From contig NZ_JAMTCF010000016.1 in the NCBI RefSeq assembly GCF_024171695.1, positions 165,257 to 229,256 on the forward strand: DNA of 64,000 nucleotides, written 5' to 3'. The position numbers and the translations under genes were made by a program. Within the stretch, counting starts at the first letter, position 1; each line of letters starts with the position of its first letter. Below are positions 55,688 through 64,000 of the stretch, piece after piece. The DNA comes from Actinosynnema pretiosum (GTDB taxonomy: Bacteria > Actinomycetota > Actinomycetes > Mycobacteriales > Pseudonocardiaceae). Under the pieces are notes generated by a model. It was not told the origin of the DNA and did not search any database. It saw nothing but the letters and a program-made list of their open reading frames with translations.

Positions 55688-55885
55688 GGGCACTCCACAT
55701 CCTCGTGACCGGGAACGGGCGCGGTGGTCACGAGGACGGTCCCAGCGGGGACGGACCGGGGGGGAAGGGGCGCGCGGGCACGACCGCTCCCCCATGACGT
55801 GCCCGTTGAGGCAGGTCGCGACAGCGACGCCGGGCGGGCACGGACCGGGCGGCGGCTGCCGGGTTCCACCGGCAGCCGCCGAGTG

Positions 55886-56143
55886 CTACGCGCCTGCGGA
55901 TGCGCTCCGGGCCCGGCTCAGTCCCACCAGGGTGGTGACCAGGCGGGGCGTGGCCACCAGCAGGCCAGGGCCCAGGGTGATGATCCACAGGTTCAGCGGG
56001 CCCTCCAGGGTGGCGATCAGCGTCACCGACGCCACCACGTGCAGCAGGAGGACCGCCGCCGTCGTGCGCTTGCTGCCCACCTTCAGCGCCGCTGCCACCA
56101 CCGACACGACGGCGATGAGAACCAGCAGTGCGATCACCACCAC
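55886..56143 (-). CDS. small two-helix membrane protein
   Basis: An 85-residue protein starting at a GTG (56143) after GAGGGTGAGG. It has two hydrophobic segments (VVVIALLVLIAVVSVVAAAL; AAVLLLHVVASVTLIATL) and a third weak one (LWIITLGPGLLVA). It precedes the nuclease toxin gene by 198 bases on the same strand. It could be an immunity or membrane partner, or unrelated. No family recognised. Confidence 0.6.
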   Translation of the reverse strand: MVVIALLVLIAVVSVVAAALKVGSKRTTAAVLLLHVVASVTLIATLEGPLNLWIITLGPGLLVATPRLVTTLVGLSRARSASAGA

Positions 56144-56469
56144 GTTCGCCTCACCCTCCCCGGCTGTGCGACGGGTCGGTCGCCAGGTTCCGGTCAAGGC
56201 AGAAGTGTGCCCTGGCCGGGTTGGCGCCGGGGTTCCGGGGTGGCGCCGCCGTGATGTCCCAGGGGTTCCCTGACCGGTCCGTCGCCGCGTCGCACGGGCC
56301 GTACGGGTTCGGCCACAAGGTGAACTGCCGGTTCGGATCGGGCAGTGCGCTGGACTTCCACCCCGGAGGAGAAGCGCTGGCGTGGGGCCTCGCCGGAACG
56401 CATGGGGCGTTTGTGTCGGTCGTGGTTGAACGAGCCGGCCATCGTCTGGAGGTCCAGGGTCCACTGCTT

Positions 56470-56886
56470 GGCGTAGACCAGGTTCCGGCCACCTGGATGG
56501 GGTCGTGGCGGCGGGCGAGGTCGTGCAGTCGGTGGCCGGCCTTGAGAACGTCGGGGGTGTGGTCGAGAGCGAGCTGGTCCTGTGTGACGCGGATGCCTGC
56601 GGCACCGAGCCATCGTCGGTGGCGCAGGCAGGTCCGTTGTTCGCGGCGGTACCAGCAGCGGACCGTGACGCGGTGGGGGCCTGGGTGCGGCGCAGTGCTC
56701 GCACGTGACCAGCGCCCAGGGGAGGTAGCGCTGGTGCAGGTCGGCCAGGCTCGGCTGGTTCCGGGACGCGAAGGCCCAGGGGACGCGGGGTGGGTTCGGG
56801 GTGATCGGGAAGACGTGCCCGAGCTGGGTGGTGTTGTAGCCGGTGAGGACGGCGAGCCGTTCGATAACGCCGGTGTGGCGCTTGAA
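56470..56886 (-). pseudogene. TniQ-like protein remnant
   Basis: MMRTPFKRHTGVIERLAVLT and LGHVFPITPNPPRVPWAF, then LVTCEHCAAP, and in another frame VRCWYRREQRTCLRHRRWLG and HTPDVLKAGHRLHDLARRH: the CxxC...CLRHRRWL pattern of TniQ/TnsD zinc-finger domains. A frameshift near 56690 and loss of both ends make it non-functional. It points to a former Tn7/Tn5053-type transposon. Confidence 0.65.
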
Positions 56887-56938
56887 CGGAGTGCGCATCA
56901 TGCCGTCCGCACCAGTCGTCCGGCCGGGTTGGCAAGGA

Positions 56939-57370
56939 TCTGGACGCAGCGCCTGCACGAGGTGCTGCTGGTCGAGTTGCACGCGGCGAACAGGATCGAC
57001 TGGTCCCACGCGGCCAACACCCCCGACACCAGCGCCCTGACCGAGATGCTCGACGCGATGCCCCGCATCGCGGGCAAACCCGGCAGGCCGAGGTGGCGGC
57101 CCGCGGTGCTGCTCGCCGACCGCGGCTACGACAGCCAGGCCAACCGGAACGCCCTGCGACAACGACGGATCGTCCCGCTGATCGCCCGCCGCGGCCACCC
57201 CCACGGCTCCGGGCTGGGCACACTGCGCTGGGTGGTCGAACGCACCATGTCCTAGCTGCACCAGTACCGACGCCTGCGCACCCGCTGGGACCGCCGCGCC
57301 GACCTTCACCAAGGCTTTCTGCACCTGGCCTGTGCCCTGATCTGCTACCGACGCCTCCACTTATCCTGAA
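56939..57370 (+). pseudogene. IS5-family transposase 3' fragment
   Basis: IWTQRLHEVLLVELHAANRI, LTEMLDAMPRIAGKPGRPRW, RPAVLLADRGYDSQANRNAL and WVVERTMS, a TAG, then LHQYRRLRTRWDRRADLHQG. It is a close relative of the element at 34.4 kb and ends in the same CTGAAAGGAG repeat (about 57367-57375). The 5' half is gone. Confidence 0.82.
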
Positions 57371-57390
57371 AGGAGGGCGAAAAGACAAGT

Positions 57391-58839
57391 TTAGAGCGCG
57401 TTCCAGCAGTTCATGACGTCACCGGCCCCCCAGAGCAGGTCGACCTCTTCACCTCCCAGGTCTTCGCCGGATAGTGAAACCACGGCCAGGCCACAGCGCC
57501 CAGCCTCGTAACCGGGGATCTCAAGGGCCCCTCGACGCAGCGCCGTCAGGTCGTGGCGGTCGAACGGGGTGCCGATCCACTTGACCGACCCCGCGAAGTC
57601 GATCCTGCCCGCGACCGGTGTGCGGTCCGCGCCGACCAGGTCGATCTCCGGGTTGTGCTGCCGGTTCCACCAGCCGCCCACCACCGCGGTCTCAGGCCAG
57701 GGCAACTCCCCCGCCTGCCCGGCGATCTCCAGCGCCTCGCGTACCAGCGGCTCCACCGCCCGACCACGCCACGTGGTCCATTGCCGCTCCAGCACCCGCC
57801 TGCCCGTCTGCGGCCGTCCCCGCCGGGCCTGCTCCTGCACCGCACGCCCGATCGACAGGTAGAACCGCAGATTGCTGTCCGCCACCCGGTGCAGCGCGGG
57901 TTTGCCCGCCACCGTCGACAGCGGGTGGTCCACGGCCAGGACCCGCTTCTCCTCAGCCAGTTTGCGCAGCAACGGCGACAAGGTGCCCGAGGGGACCTGC
58001 CCGTGACTGCTGCCCGCCGCAGCGGCGATGTTGGCGTGGGTGCGACTGTCCCCGCCGATGGCCTCCACCACCCGCCGCGCCTGATCGGGCGCCGGGAACT
58101 CCGCCATCAACGCCGACTCCGGAACGCTGAACAACGGAGCCGCCGGGTCCTCGCACTCCTGCCGCAAGAACTCCGCCGGAGGCACGGCATGCGCCCAACT
58201 CCGCACGATGCCGGGCAGCCCCCCGGTCACCAGGTGCGCGTCGATCGCCTCCGCAGCCTCCAACCCCAGGGCGGTTCCCACCTCGGCCGGGTTGAGCGGT
58301 CCGAGCACCAGGTTGTCCGCACGCCCGTAGAACGGGCGGTCGTACGCGGTCAGCCGCTCCATCATGTGCAGGTCGCTTCCCAACAACACCAGCAGCACCG
58401 GACGCCGCGACCACAACCGGTCCCAGGCGGTCTGCAACGCCCCGCCGAACACCTCGTCCTGCTCGGCCAACCACGGCACCTCGTCCAGCACCACGATCGA
58501 CGGCCGTTCCGGCAACGCAGACGCCAGAACCCGGAACGCATCCGCCCACCCGCCCGTGACACCGGAAGGAGGCGACACGTCCGCAGCGGCAGCCAACGAG
58601 GAGTCCGCCAGTTCGGCCAGGAACCCGGTGACCGACTCGACCGGCGAAGCCCCCTTGGTGGCGGCGAAGTAGAAGTAGGGCACGTCCGCGCGGTCGCAGA
58701 ACTCCTGCACCAACCTGGACTTGCCCACCTGACGCCTACCACGGACCGCGACCGCGGCACCCTCCCCTGAACCCGATACCCGGTCCAGACGCTTGGAGAG
58801 CAGCCGCAACTCTGCAGTCCTGCCGACAAAACCAGCCAT
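57391..58839 (-). CDS. archaeal-type AAA ATPase with C-terminal DUF234-like domain
   Basis: A 482-residue ATPase: FVGRTAELRLLSKRL, Walker A VRGRRQVGKSRLV, Walker B SIVVLDEVPWLAEQDEVF, sensor region VLLVLLGSDLHMMERLTAYD, a winged-helix part (ANIAAAAGSSHGQVPSGTLS) and a C-terminal nuclease-like segment (NPEIDLVGADRTPV) typical of the DUF234/PD-(D/E)XK end of these proteins. I start it at the ATG at 58839. The role of this family is unclear; many members are in defence or mobile islands. It stands alone between IS fragments. Confidence 0.85.
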   Translation of the reverse strand: MAGFVGRTAELRLLSKRLDRVSGSGEGAAVAVRGRRQVGKSRLVQEFCDRADVPYFYFAATKGASPVESVTGFLAELADSSLAAAADVSPPSGVTGGWADAFRVLASALPERPSIVVLDEVPWLAEQDEVFGGALQTAWDRLWSRRPVLLVLLGSDLHMMERLTAYDRPFYGRADNLVLGPLNPAEVGTALGLEAAEAIDAHLVTGGLPGIVRSWAHAVPPAEFLRQECEDPAAPLFSVPESALMAEFPAPDQARRVVEAIGGDSRTHANIAAAAGSSHGQVPSGTLSPLLRKLAEEKRVLAVDHPLSTVAGKPALHRVADSNLRFYLSIGRAVQEQARRGRPQTGRRVLERQWTTWRGRAVEPLVREALEIAGQAGELPWPETAVVGGWWNRQHNPEIDLVGADRTPVAGRIDFAGSVKWIGTPFDRHDLTALRRGALEIPGYEAGRCGLAVVSLSGEDLGGEEVDLLWGAGDVMNCWNAL

Positions 58840-58876
58840 ACACTTAGTGTAGGTGACATCTACATAGACGCCATCT
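58836..58876 (-). promoter_or_regulatory. palindromic promoter region of the ATPase gene
   Basis: TACACTTAGTGTA (a palindrome around TTA) abuts the start codon, and TAGATG-type repeats (CATCTACAT, CCATCTACG) follow within 35 bases. This may be an autoregulatory operator. The following bases to about 59190 are non-coding. Confidence 0.45.
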
Positions 58877-59189
58877 ACGGCATGACCGTTACTCCGCGCG
58901 GGTCTGAAACCTAGACCAAAGAGCTGAAACCGCCCAGCATCCTTTGATTGTCGATCACGTCGCTCCGATCGCACCATCGTCCACTTCAAGGCCGACGGAG
59001 ATCCGAATGGCGACCCAGACCACTGAGCCTTTTCATCGCGGTTGGCGGCGGGGCTCGATGGGGTGCGGGACGAGGATGGCCGCGACGGTCGCGGTGGCTC
59101 GGCGTGGGCAGCAGCGCAGCGTGGCAAGGAGTTTCCAGCCCTTGAGCGGTGACACGGCACGTTCACCCTGGGCTCAGTTGCGGGCGTGT

Positions 59190-60330
59190 GCCCGGTTGGC
59201 GGCCTTCTGCCCGTGTGACAGCCGTGGCCGCACGGAGCACCCGTCGGACATCCCCCAGCCGGTCGATCACGTGCCGGATGTCCCCCTCGCTCATGCGCGG
59301 CACCACAGCGGGCAACGCAGCCAGACGCGCCATCGCCTCGGCACGTCGGGCCTGTTCCTGCCGGGTCCACTCCGCGATCATCAGCGGATCCGCCCCGCCT
59401 CCAGCGCGGCCCGGTGCCGGGCGATCCTCTGCTTGCACTCCCGCACCACCACCCGCGCCGCCTCAGCGGCCGGATCGTGGGCGTCATTGGGCTGCGATTC
59501 GCACATCGCCCGCACTGTCTCGTCCAACCGGTGCGGCGCGAAGCAGGTGTGCAACCAGTCGTCCAACGGACCGATCACGTCCCGCTCGGCCAGGTAGACG
59601 TTCACCGGGTGCTCGACCTTGTTCGCCAGCCCGTACTCGTTCGGGAACCGGCACCGGTAGTACAACAACTCCTTCACCTTCTGCCCCTGCATCTTCCGGT
59701 CGCACAACCCGCACCGGACCAGACCGCGCAACAGGTAGGTGTTGGTGACCCGCTTGTTCCCCTCACGAGTATTGCGCCCCGCCCCGTGGGCGCCGGCGAT
59801 CTCCTGGGCGCGGGTGAAGGTGTCGGGGTCGACGATCGCCTCGTGCACGACCTGCTCGGAGAACACCCACTTGTCCCGCTCGTTCCACCGCAACCGCGTC
59901 TCATGCCCCAGAGCGACATCGTCGACGTCGATCAGCACCTCGTCCTTGCGCTGCCGATTCCACACCTGCCGCCCGGTGTAGCGCGGGTTGGCCAGGATCG
60001 CCCGCACCGCCCCCTTCGACCACGCCACCCCCGACCGATGCGGATTCCGCGCCCGGTCGTGCGCCGACGGACAGGCGATGTCGTCACGGGTCAACGCCTC
60101 CGCGATCGCGAAGATCCCCCGACCACCCACGTACTCCGCGAAGATCCGCCGCACCACCGGCGCGGCCACCGGGTCCACCTCCAAGCGGTGCAACCGCTTG
60201 CCGTCAGCGGCCTTGCCGGGGTTCGGGTGCGGCCCGGCGTCGGCGATCAGGTAGCCATACGGCGGACGCCCACCGAGGAAGCGACCCTCAACGGAAGCCT
60301 GAGCCGCCATCGCCGAGCGCACCCTGATCC
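59190..60330 (-). pseudogene. large serine recombinase, catalytic domain lost
   Basis: The recombinase and zinc-ribbon parts are intact: GRFLGGRPPYGYLIADAGP, VVRRIFAEYVGGRGIFAIAE, VRAILANPRYTGRQVWNRQR, LLRGLVRCGLCDRKMQGQKV. A shift near 59385 moves the C-terminal coiled part (EWTRQEQARRAEAMARLAAL) to another frame. The N-terminal serine catalytic domain is missing; an IS5 scrap abuts residue 1 of what remains. Confidence 0.85.
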
Positions 60331-60349
60331 GCACCCGGTTCCGCTCACC

Positions 60350-60455
60350 CTTGTGGTGGACACCATGGGGCTGCTGATCGCGGTCCTGGTCACCCCGGCC
60401 AGCACCCACGACACACGCGCCGCCCGGTCCCTGCTCCGACGGGTCCGGGATCGCG
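60350..60455 (+). pseudogene. IS5-family transposase scrap
   Basis: About 35 codons (VVDTMGLLIAVLVTPASTHD, then TRAARSLLRRVRDR) match the segment around the G homopolymer at 33.7 kb and show what the undamaged sequence there looks like. Confidence 0.8.
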
Positions 60456-60457
60456 CT

Positions 60458-61511
60458 AGTGCCGCGTTACGCAACCTTGGTCGGGTAATCGGTCCAGCTT
60501 CGGATGGGTGAGTCGGTGGCGCAGCCGGTCTTGGGTCGGGCTCGGGCGTTGCGCCAGCGGATGTAGGCGGCGATCGCGGCGTTCTGCTCGGCGTGGGTGC
60601 GGTGGGGCGAGAAGTTGTCGATCACGATGTAGAGCTTCTGCGCAGGCCACCGGTCGCGCAGGGCCTTGAGGAGGTCGAGGAACTCGCCATGGCGTTTGCG
60701 GCGCCGGGTGCGCTAGTGGATCTTCCCGGTGGTCAGGTCGAGTGCGGCGAGCATGTGCATCACACCGTGATGGCGGTTGTAGGTCGCCCGTAATCGATGT
60801 GGTGACCCGACCGGGCGCCAGGCTTTGCCCTTGCGTGGCATGAGGTTCAGTGGTCCGAACTCGTCCACGCAGATGACCCGGCCGTCGGCGGGTGGATGGT
60901 CGTAGAGGTCCGGGATCCGGTGCATCTTCGCCAGGAAGTCCTGGTCGGTGGAGGCTTTCCAGGTGGAGGTGCTCTGCCGGGGCACGCCGCCTGCGCGCAG
61001 GATGCGGCGCAGGGTCTCCCGGCTGATCGCCGCCACGGTGCCGCGGTTGAGCAGGTGGGCGCGGAGCTTGGACAGCGACCAGGTCGAGAACGCGGTGATG
61101 CCCCGGGAGGCGGGGGAGGTCCGGGCGATCAGGCAGATCCGTTGCCGGATCGCCTCACCGATCACCTTCGGGCGTCCCCCGCTCCATTTTGGGTCCAGCG
61201 CCGCGAACCCCCGCTCGTTGAACGCGTGGATCACATCCCGCACGTAATCGGCGCTGACCTGCATCAACGACGTGATGTCGGGAACGGCTTGCCCTTGGGT
61301 CGACATCAGGACCACGATCGCCCGACGCAGGCGCACCGGGTCCTTCGCGGTCCGCCCGATTCGGGCCAGCTTCCGGCCCTCATCCATGGACAACGGCCGG
61401 ACGAACACCTCCGGACGACGACCCACAACCACCTCCCGCTCGACATGGGAGGACCAGCCTGGACCGTCAACCCACCAGGCCAATTACCGGGACAACGTTC
61501 AGAGATGCAGC
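60458..61511 (-). mobile_element. IS630-family insertion sequence
   Basis: A 1054-base element ending in GTGC(C/T)GC inverted repeats and flanked by TA (60456-60457 and 61512-61513), the IS630 target duplication. It inserted next to the IS5 scrap. Confidence 0.82.
60466..61426 (-). pseudogene. IS630-family transposase with one nonsense codon
   Basis: From a GTG at 61426 (after CGGGAGG): RAIVVLMSTQGQAVPDITSL, GRPKVIGEAIRQRICLIART, WSLSKLRAHLLNRGTVAAIS, RVICVDEFGPLNLMPRKG and HMLAALDLTTGKIH, then TAG at 60713-60715, after which the same frame continues to HGEFLDLLKALRDRWPAQKL and VIDNFSPHRTHAEQN to TAA at 60466. The DDE triad is complete if the TAG (probably a Tyr codon once) is ignored. Confidence 0.85.
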
Positions 61512-61548
61512 ACTAGGTCCGCGACACCCTGGCTGCCGCCCGACGGCG

Positions 61549-61983
61549 TCACCCCCGAGGCCACCACCTCCGCACCGCGTCGATCGTGGTGTCGGGCCCG
61601 GTGTTGAAGCACAGCGCCGCGCCGGGGGCGTGGACGCGCGCGACGTCGACGAGCTTCTCGAACAGCGGCGTCATCGCAGGGTCCAACCGCACCCCGCCGC
61701 CGAACACGATCACGTCGTAGTCCTGGGCGAGCAGCGCGTCGCGCACCCGCTCCTCCCCGCCGGGCGCGCGGTCGAGCAGGCAGGTGTCGAACCGCAGCCC
61801 CATGCCCGCGAGTTCGGCGCCCGCCGCGTCCAGCCCGGCCTGCACCTGCTCGGCGGTGACGTGCGGCATCAGGTCCCGTGGCCTGCCGGGCCCGTCGACG
61901 GCACGGGGGTGCAGCCCGATGTTGAGCACGAAACCGGCAGGATTCTCTTCGACGTTCACTTCGGCGTTCTCTTCGGTGTTCAC
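61549..61983 (-). CDS. conserved-looking hypothetical protein
   Basis: A 144-residue soluble protein starting at a GTG after GAGGGTGG. It has an acidic, Asn/Glu-rich N-terminus (NTEENAEVNVEENPAG), then FVLNIGLHPRAVDGPG, and a Rossmann-like strand order ending in YDVIVFGGGVRLDPAMTP and FNTGPDTTIDAVRRWWP. This may be a small receiver- or flavodoxin-like fold. It is divergent from the XRE regulator, which probably controls it. Confidence 0.75.
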   Translation of the reverse strand: MNTEENAEVNVEENPAGFVLNIGLHPRAVDGPGRPRDLMPHVTAEQVQAGLDAAGAELAGMGLRFDTCLLDRAPGGEERVRDALLAQDYDVIVFGGGVRLDPAMTPLFEKLVDVARVHAPGAALCFNTGPDTTIDAVRRWWPRG

Positions 61984-62068
61984 GGCACCACCCTCACCGG
62001 GGCCGTCCACGTGAGACAGGCACAACCTGTACCGGTGTGCCGCCCTCGGGCGGGGGCATACTCGCCGG

Positions 62069-62914
62069 GTGGACAAGCGGGAACTGGGCGACTTCCTCCG
62101 GAGCAGGCGCGAGCGGCTACGCCCGCCGGACGTCGGCCTGGTCGCGGGACCGCGCCGCCGAACCCCCGGCCTGCGCCGCGAGGAGGTGGCAGTGCTGGCC
62201 CACATCTCCACCGAGTACTACACCCGCCTCGAGCAGGGCCGCGCCCCCAGGCCGTCGAGCGAGGTGCTGGCGGGCATCGCGACCGCCCTGCGGCTCACCG
62301 CCCCGGAGAGCGCCCACCTGCACGACCTGGCGGGCGCCGTCCGCAGGACCACCACCGCGCACGACCGCACCGTCAGGCCGAGCGTGGTCACCCTGATCGA
62401 CCGCCTCCAGGGCACCGTCGGCATCGTGCTGTCCGCCGCGTACGAGATCCTGGCCTGGAACGACCTGGCCGTGGCCCTGGTGGGCGACCTGCAGGCGATG
62501 TCCCCGCCGAACCGCAGCCTGGCCAGGCACGCCTTCCTTCCCGAGGTGACCCACCGCACCAGGACCGACGTGACCGACCTGGCGGAACTGCGCCACCACG
62601 TGGTCGCCCAACTCCGCACCGCGACCGCCCGCTACCCGGAGGACCCGGCGATCCGCGCCCTGGTGGCCGAGCTGAACGAGCGCAGCACCGACTTCGCGAC
62701 TCTCTGGCGAGGCCACGACGTGCGACCCGAACCGGTGCTCACCAAGACGTTCAGGCACGACGAGGTCGGCGAGATCACCGTGGACTGCGACACCCTGCTC
62801 CTCCCGGACCGCGACCAGCACCTGGTGCTGTTCACCGCCGAGCCGGGATCGCGGGACGCGCGGAACCTGGAGTTGCTGCACATGATCACGGCGGGGGCGC
62901 TGGTGGCGCGGTAG
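62069..62914 (+). CDS. XRE-family regulator with MmyB-like ligand domain
   Basis: A 281-residue regulator: LRSRRERLRPPDVGL, TPGLRREEVAVLAHISTEYY and TRLEQGRAPRPS form the HTH; residues 105-281 form the PAS-like MmyB domain (YEILAWNDLAVALVGDL) thought to bind fatty acids or other small molecules. CATACT at 62057-62062 lies 7 bases before the GTG, so the mRNA may be leaderless. Divergent from the 144-residue hypothetical gene. Confidence 0.9.
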   Translation: MDKRELGDFLRSRRERLRPPDVGLVAGPRRRTPGLRREEVAVLAHISTEYYTRLEQGRAPRPSSEVLAGIATALRLTAPESAHLHDLAGAVRRTTTAHDRTVRPSVVTLIDRLQGTVGIVLSAAYEILAWNDLAVALVGDLQAMSPPNRSLARHAFLPEVTHRTRTDVTDLAELRHHVVAQLRTATARYPEDPAIRALVAELNERSTDFATLWRGHDVRPEPVLTKTFRHDEVGEITVDCDTLLLPDRDQHLVLFTAEPGSRDARNLELLHMITAGALVAR

Positions 62915-63218
62915 GGGGCTTCACCGAGACGTGTCCAGCGGTTCGGGCGCACGCCAGTGAGCACCGAGCGGAACTCCTGCTCGCCGTCCCGGAGCAGCCC
63001 CAGGTTCCAGCGCTCCGGCGGACGATTCCGGTCGAAGGGCTTCCACGAGTACCCCGGTCCGCTGCTTCTTCCTGGCGCGCTTGAGTCGCCACCCGGTGCC
63101 AGGCGGGACCAGTTTCCAGTTCAAATCCCCTACTTCGCGGGCGTACTCCTGCACTGTCCTCCTTATTACGACAACGACAGGTTGTTATTTATTGACCAGG
63201 GGCGGGTATACCGTCTTG
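62915..63218. other. non-coding gap before the last transposase
   Basis: About 300 bases; no gene that I can support. The AT-rich part near 63180-63195 (TTGTTATTTATTGA) is unlike the surroundings and probably belongs to the end of the IS701 element. Confidence 0.45.
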
Positions 63219-64000
63219 ATGGTGGTCGAGGACGTGCGGTCGTGGTCGGCGGGGTTCGAAGCGTTTGTGGGCGGTTTCGCGGCCAGGTTCCCGCGTGTGG
63301 AGTCGAGACGTCAGATGCGTTGCCACGTAAGAGGATTATTGTCCGAAGTGGAGCGTAAGAACGGATGGGCCCTGGCGGAGGCGACCGGCCAGTCGGGGCC
63401 TGAGCGGATGCAGCGGTTGCTGAACTTCTACGCCTGGGACGAGGACGGCGTCCGTGACGACCTGCGGGCGATGGTGACGGAAGTGCTGGGCGATCCGGAG
63501 AACGGTGTCCTGATCGTGGATGAGACGGGTTTCCTGAAAAAGGGTGTGAAGTCGGCCGGGGTCGCGCGGCAGTACTCGGGGACTGCCGGTCGGGTCGAGA
63601 ACTCGCAGATCGGCGTCTTCCTGGCCTACGCGTCCGACCGGGGGCGGGCGTTGGTCGACCGTGAACTCTACCTTCCGAGGGAATGGACGGCGGACCGGTC
63701 CAGGTGTCGGGAGGCCGGTGTCGGCGACGAGGTGGGGTTCGCGACCAAGCAGGTGTTGGCCCGGCGGATGGTCGAACGTGCCGTCGATTCCGGGGTGCCG
63801 TTCGCGTGGGTGACCGCCGACGAGCTCTACGGGATGGACACGAAGTTTCGGTTGTGGATGGAGGGTCGGGATATCGCGCATGTGGTGGCGGTCCCGAAGA
63901 GCGCCTCGGTCGTGACCATGTGGTTGACCAAGGAACGGGCGGACGGCCTGATCGCCGCCGTCCCGGACGAGAACTGGCAGCGCCTGAGCTGCGGTGACGG
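63219..64000 (+). CDS. IS701-family transposase (partial, cut by window edge)
   Basis: 260 codons open to the window end. Motifs: RGLLSEVERKNGWALAEATG, NGVLIVDETGFLKKG (first catalytic Asp), SQIGVFLAYASDRGRALVDR, GVPFAWVTADELYGMD (second Asp) and HVVAVPKSA. It shows what the broken copy at 31-33 kb looked like when intact. The C-terminal Glu region lies outside. Confidence 0.9.
   Translation, partial: MVVEDVRSWSAGFEAFVGGFAARFPRVESRRQMRCHVRGLLSEVERKNGWALAEATGQSGPERMQRLLNFYAWDEDGVRDDLRAMVTEVLGDPENGVLIVDETGFLKKGVKSAGVARQYSGTAGRVENSQIGVFLAYASDRGRALVDRELYLPREWTADRSRCREAGVGDEVGFATKQVLARRMVERAVDSGVPFAWVTADELYGMDTKFRLWMEGRDIAHVVAVPKSASVVTMWLTKERADGLIAAVPDENWQRLSCGD

Noticed and set aside
56128..57255. 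Long plus-strand frame (375 codons) across the TniQ remnant and IS5 fragment
   Set aside because: Only its last ~100 codons are real (IS5 transposase fragment); the rest is antisense to the TniQ remnant.

Overview
The window is high-GC DNA with short intergenic gaps, frequent GTG starts and start/stop overlaps, as in an actinomycete. The SARP, StrR-like and XRE regulators, the TniQ and IS701 elements and a recombinase fit a large soil actinomycete. A Pseudonocardiales host (Saccharothrix/Lentzea/Actinosynnema type) is my guess, not shown.

Positions 1-28.7 kb hold a compact biosynthetic gene cluster with almost no mobile DNA. A plus-strand operon (5.2-14.9 kb) encodes a GT-B glycosyltransferase, a P450, a GT2 glycosyltransferase, a carbamoyltransferase, an isopropylmalate/homocitrate-synthase-like enzyme, LeuC, LeuD and an adenylate-forming ligase. 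A minus-strand operon (27.0 back to 15.0 kb) meets it head-on and encodes a thioesterase-like protein, a second P450, an unknown protein, a PhyH-type dioxygenase, a cobalamin/radical SAM enzyme, LeuB, a second carbamoyltransferase, an isoprenylcysteine-type methyltransferase and a fused double PLP enzyme (threonine dehydratase plus cystathionine-synthase-like). A PCP-condensation didomain, a free carrier protein and a second thioesterase-like protein flank them. A complete valyl-tRNA synthetase gene sits inside the cluster and is the obvious self-resistance candidate. I infer a pathway that deaminates threonine to 2-oxobutyrate, lengthens a 2-oxo acid with a private LeuABCD set, and builds an oxidised, C-methylated, carbamoylated and glycosylated amino-acid-type antibiotic without a classical multimodular NRPS.

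From 28.7 to 39.3 kb lies an insertion-sequence graveyard: an intact IS5-like element, an IS701 element with a CTAG duplication that carries another IS inside it, an IS5 copy split by a 72-base G homopolymer, another IS with TTA duplications, and scraps of IS630, IS701 and ISL3. Two regulators survive here: a LuxR-type protein (30.2 kb) and a StrR/NovG-like ParB-domain activator (36.5 kb).

From 39.5 to 45.8 kb is a small intact island. A minus-strand cassette of fully overlapping genes encodes a 56-residue secreted peptide, a 16-residue mini-ORF that is an out-of-frame duplicate of the peptide's C-terminus, SdpA and SdpB. It diverges from a 1032-residue SARP/NB-ARC/TPR regulator and converges on a serine beta-lactamase-family gene. 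SdpAB paired with a short cysteine-free peptide in place of SdpC is the most novel-looking system in the window.

From 45.9 to 64 kb is a second accessory zone. It holds an intact IS701 element, truncated regulators, a TetR/SDR pair with twin operators, Tn3, IS110, TniQ and recombinase remnants, a polymorphic-toxin tail with an intact candidate immunity gene, a nuclease toxin with an N-terminus like contractile-injection-system cargo, an archaeal-type ATPase, an IS630 element with an internal stop, an XRE regulator, and an IS701 transposase cut by the window edge. Many frame breaks fall in or beside homopolymers, so part of the decay may be sequencing error.
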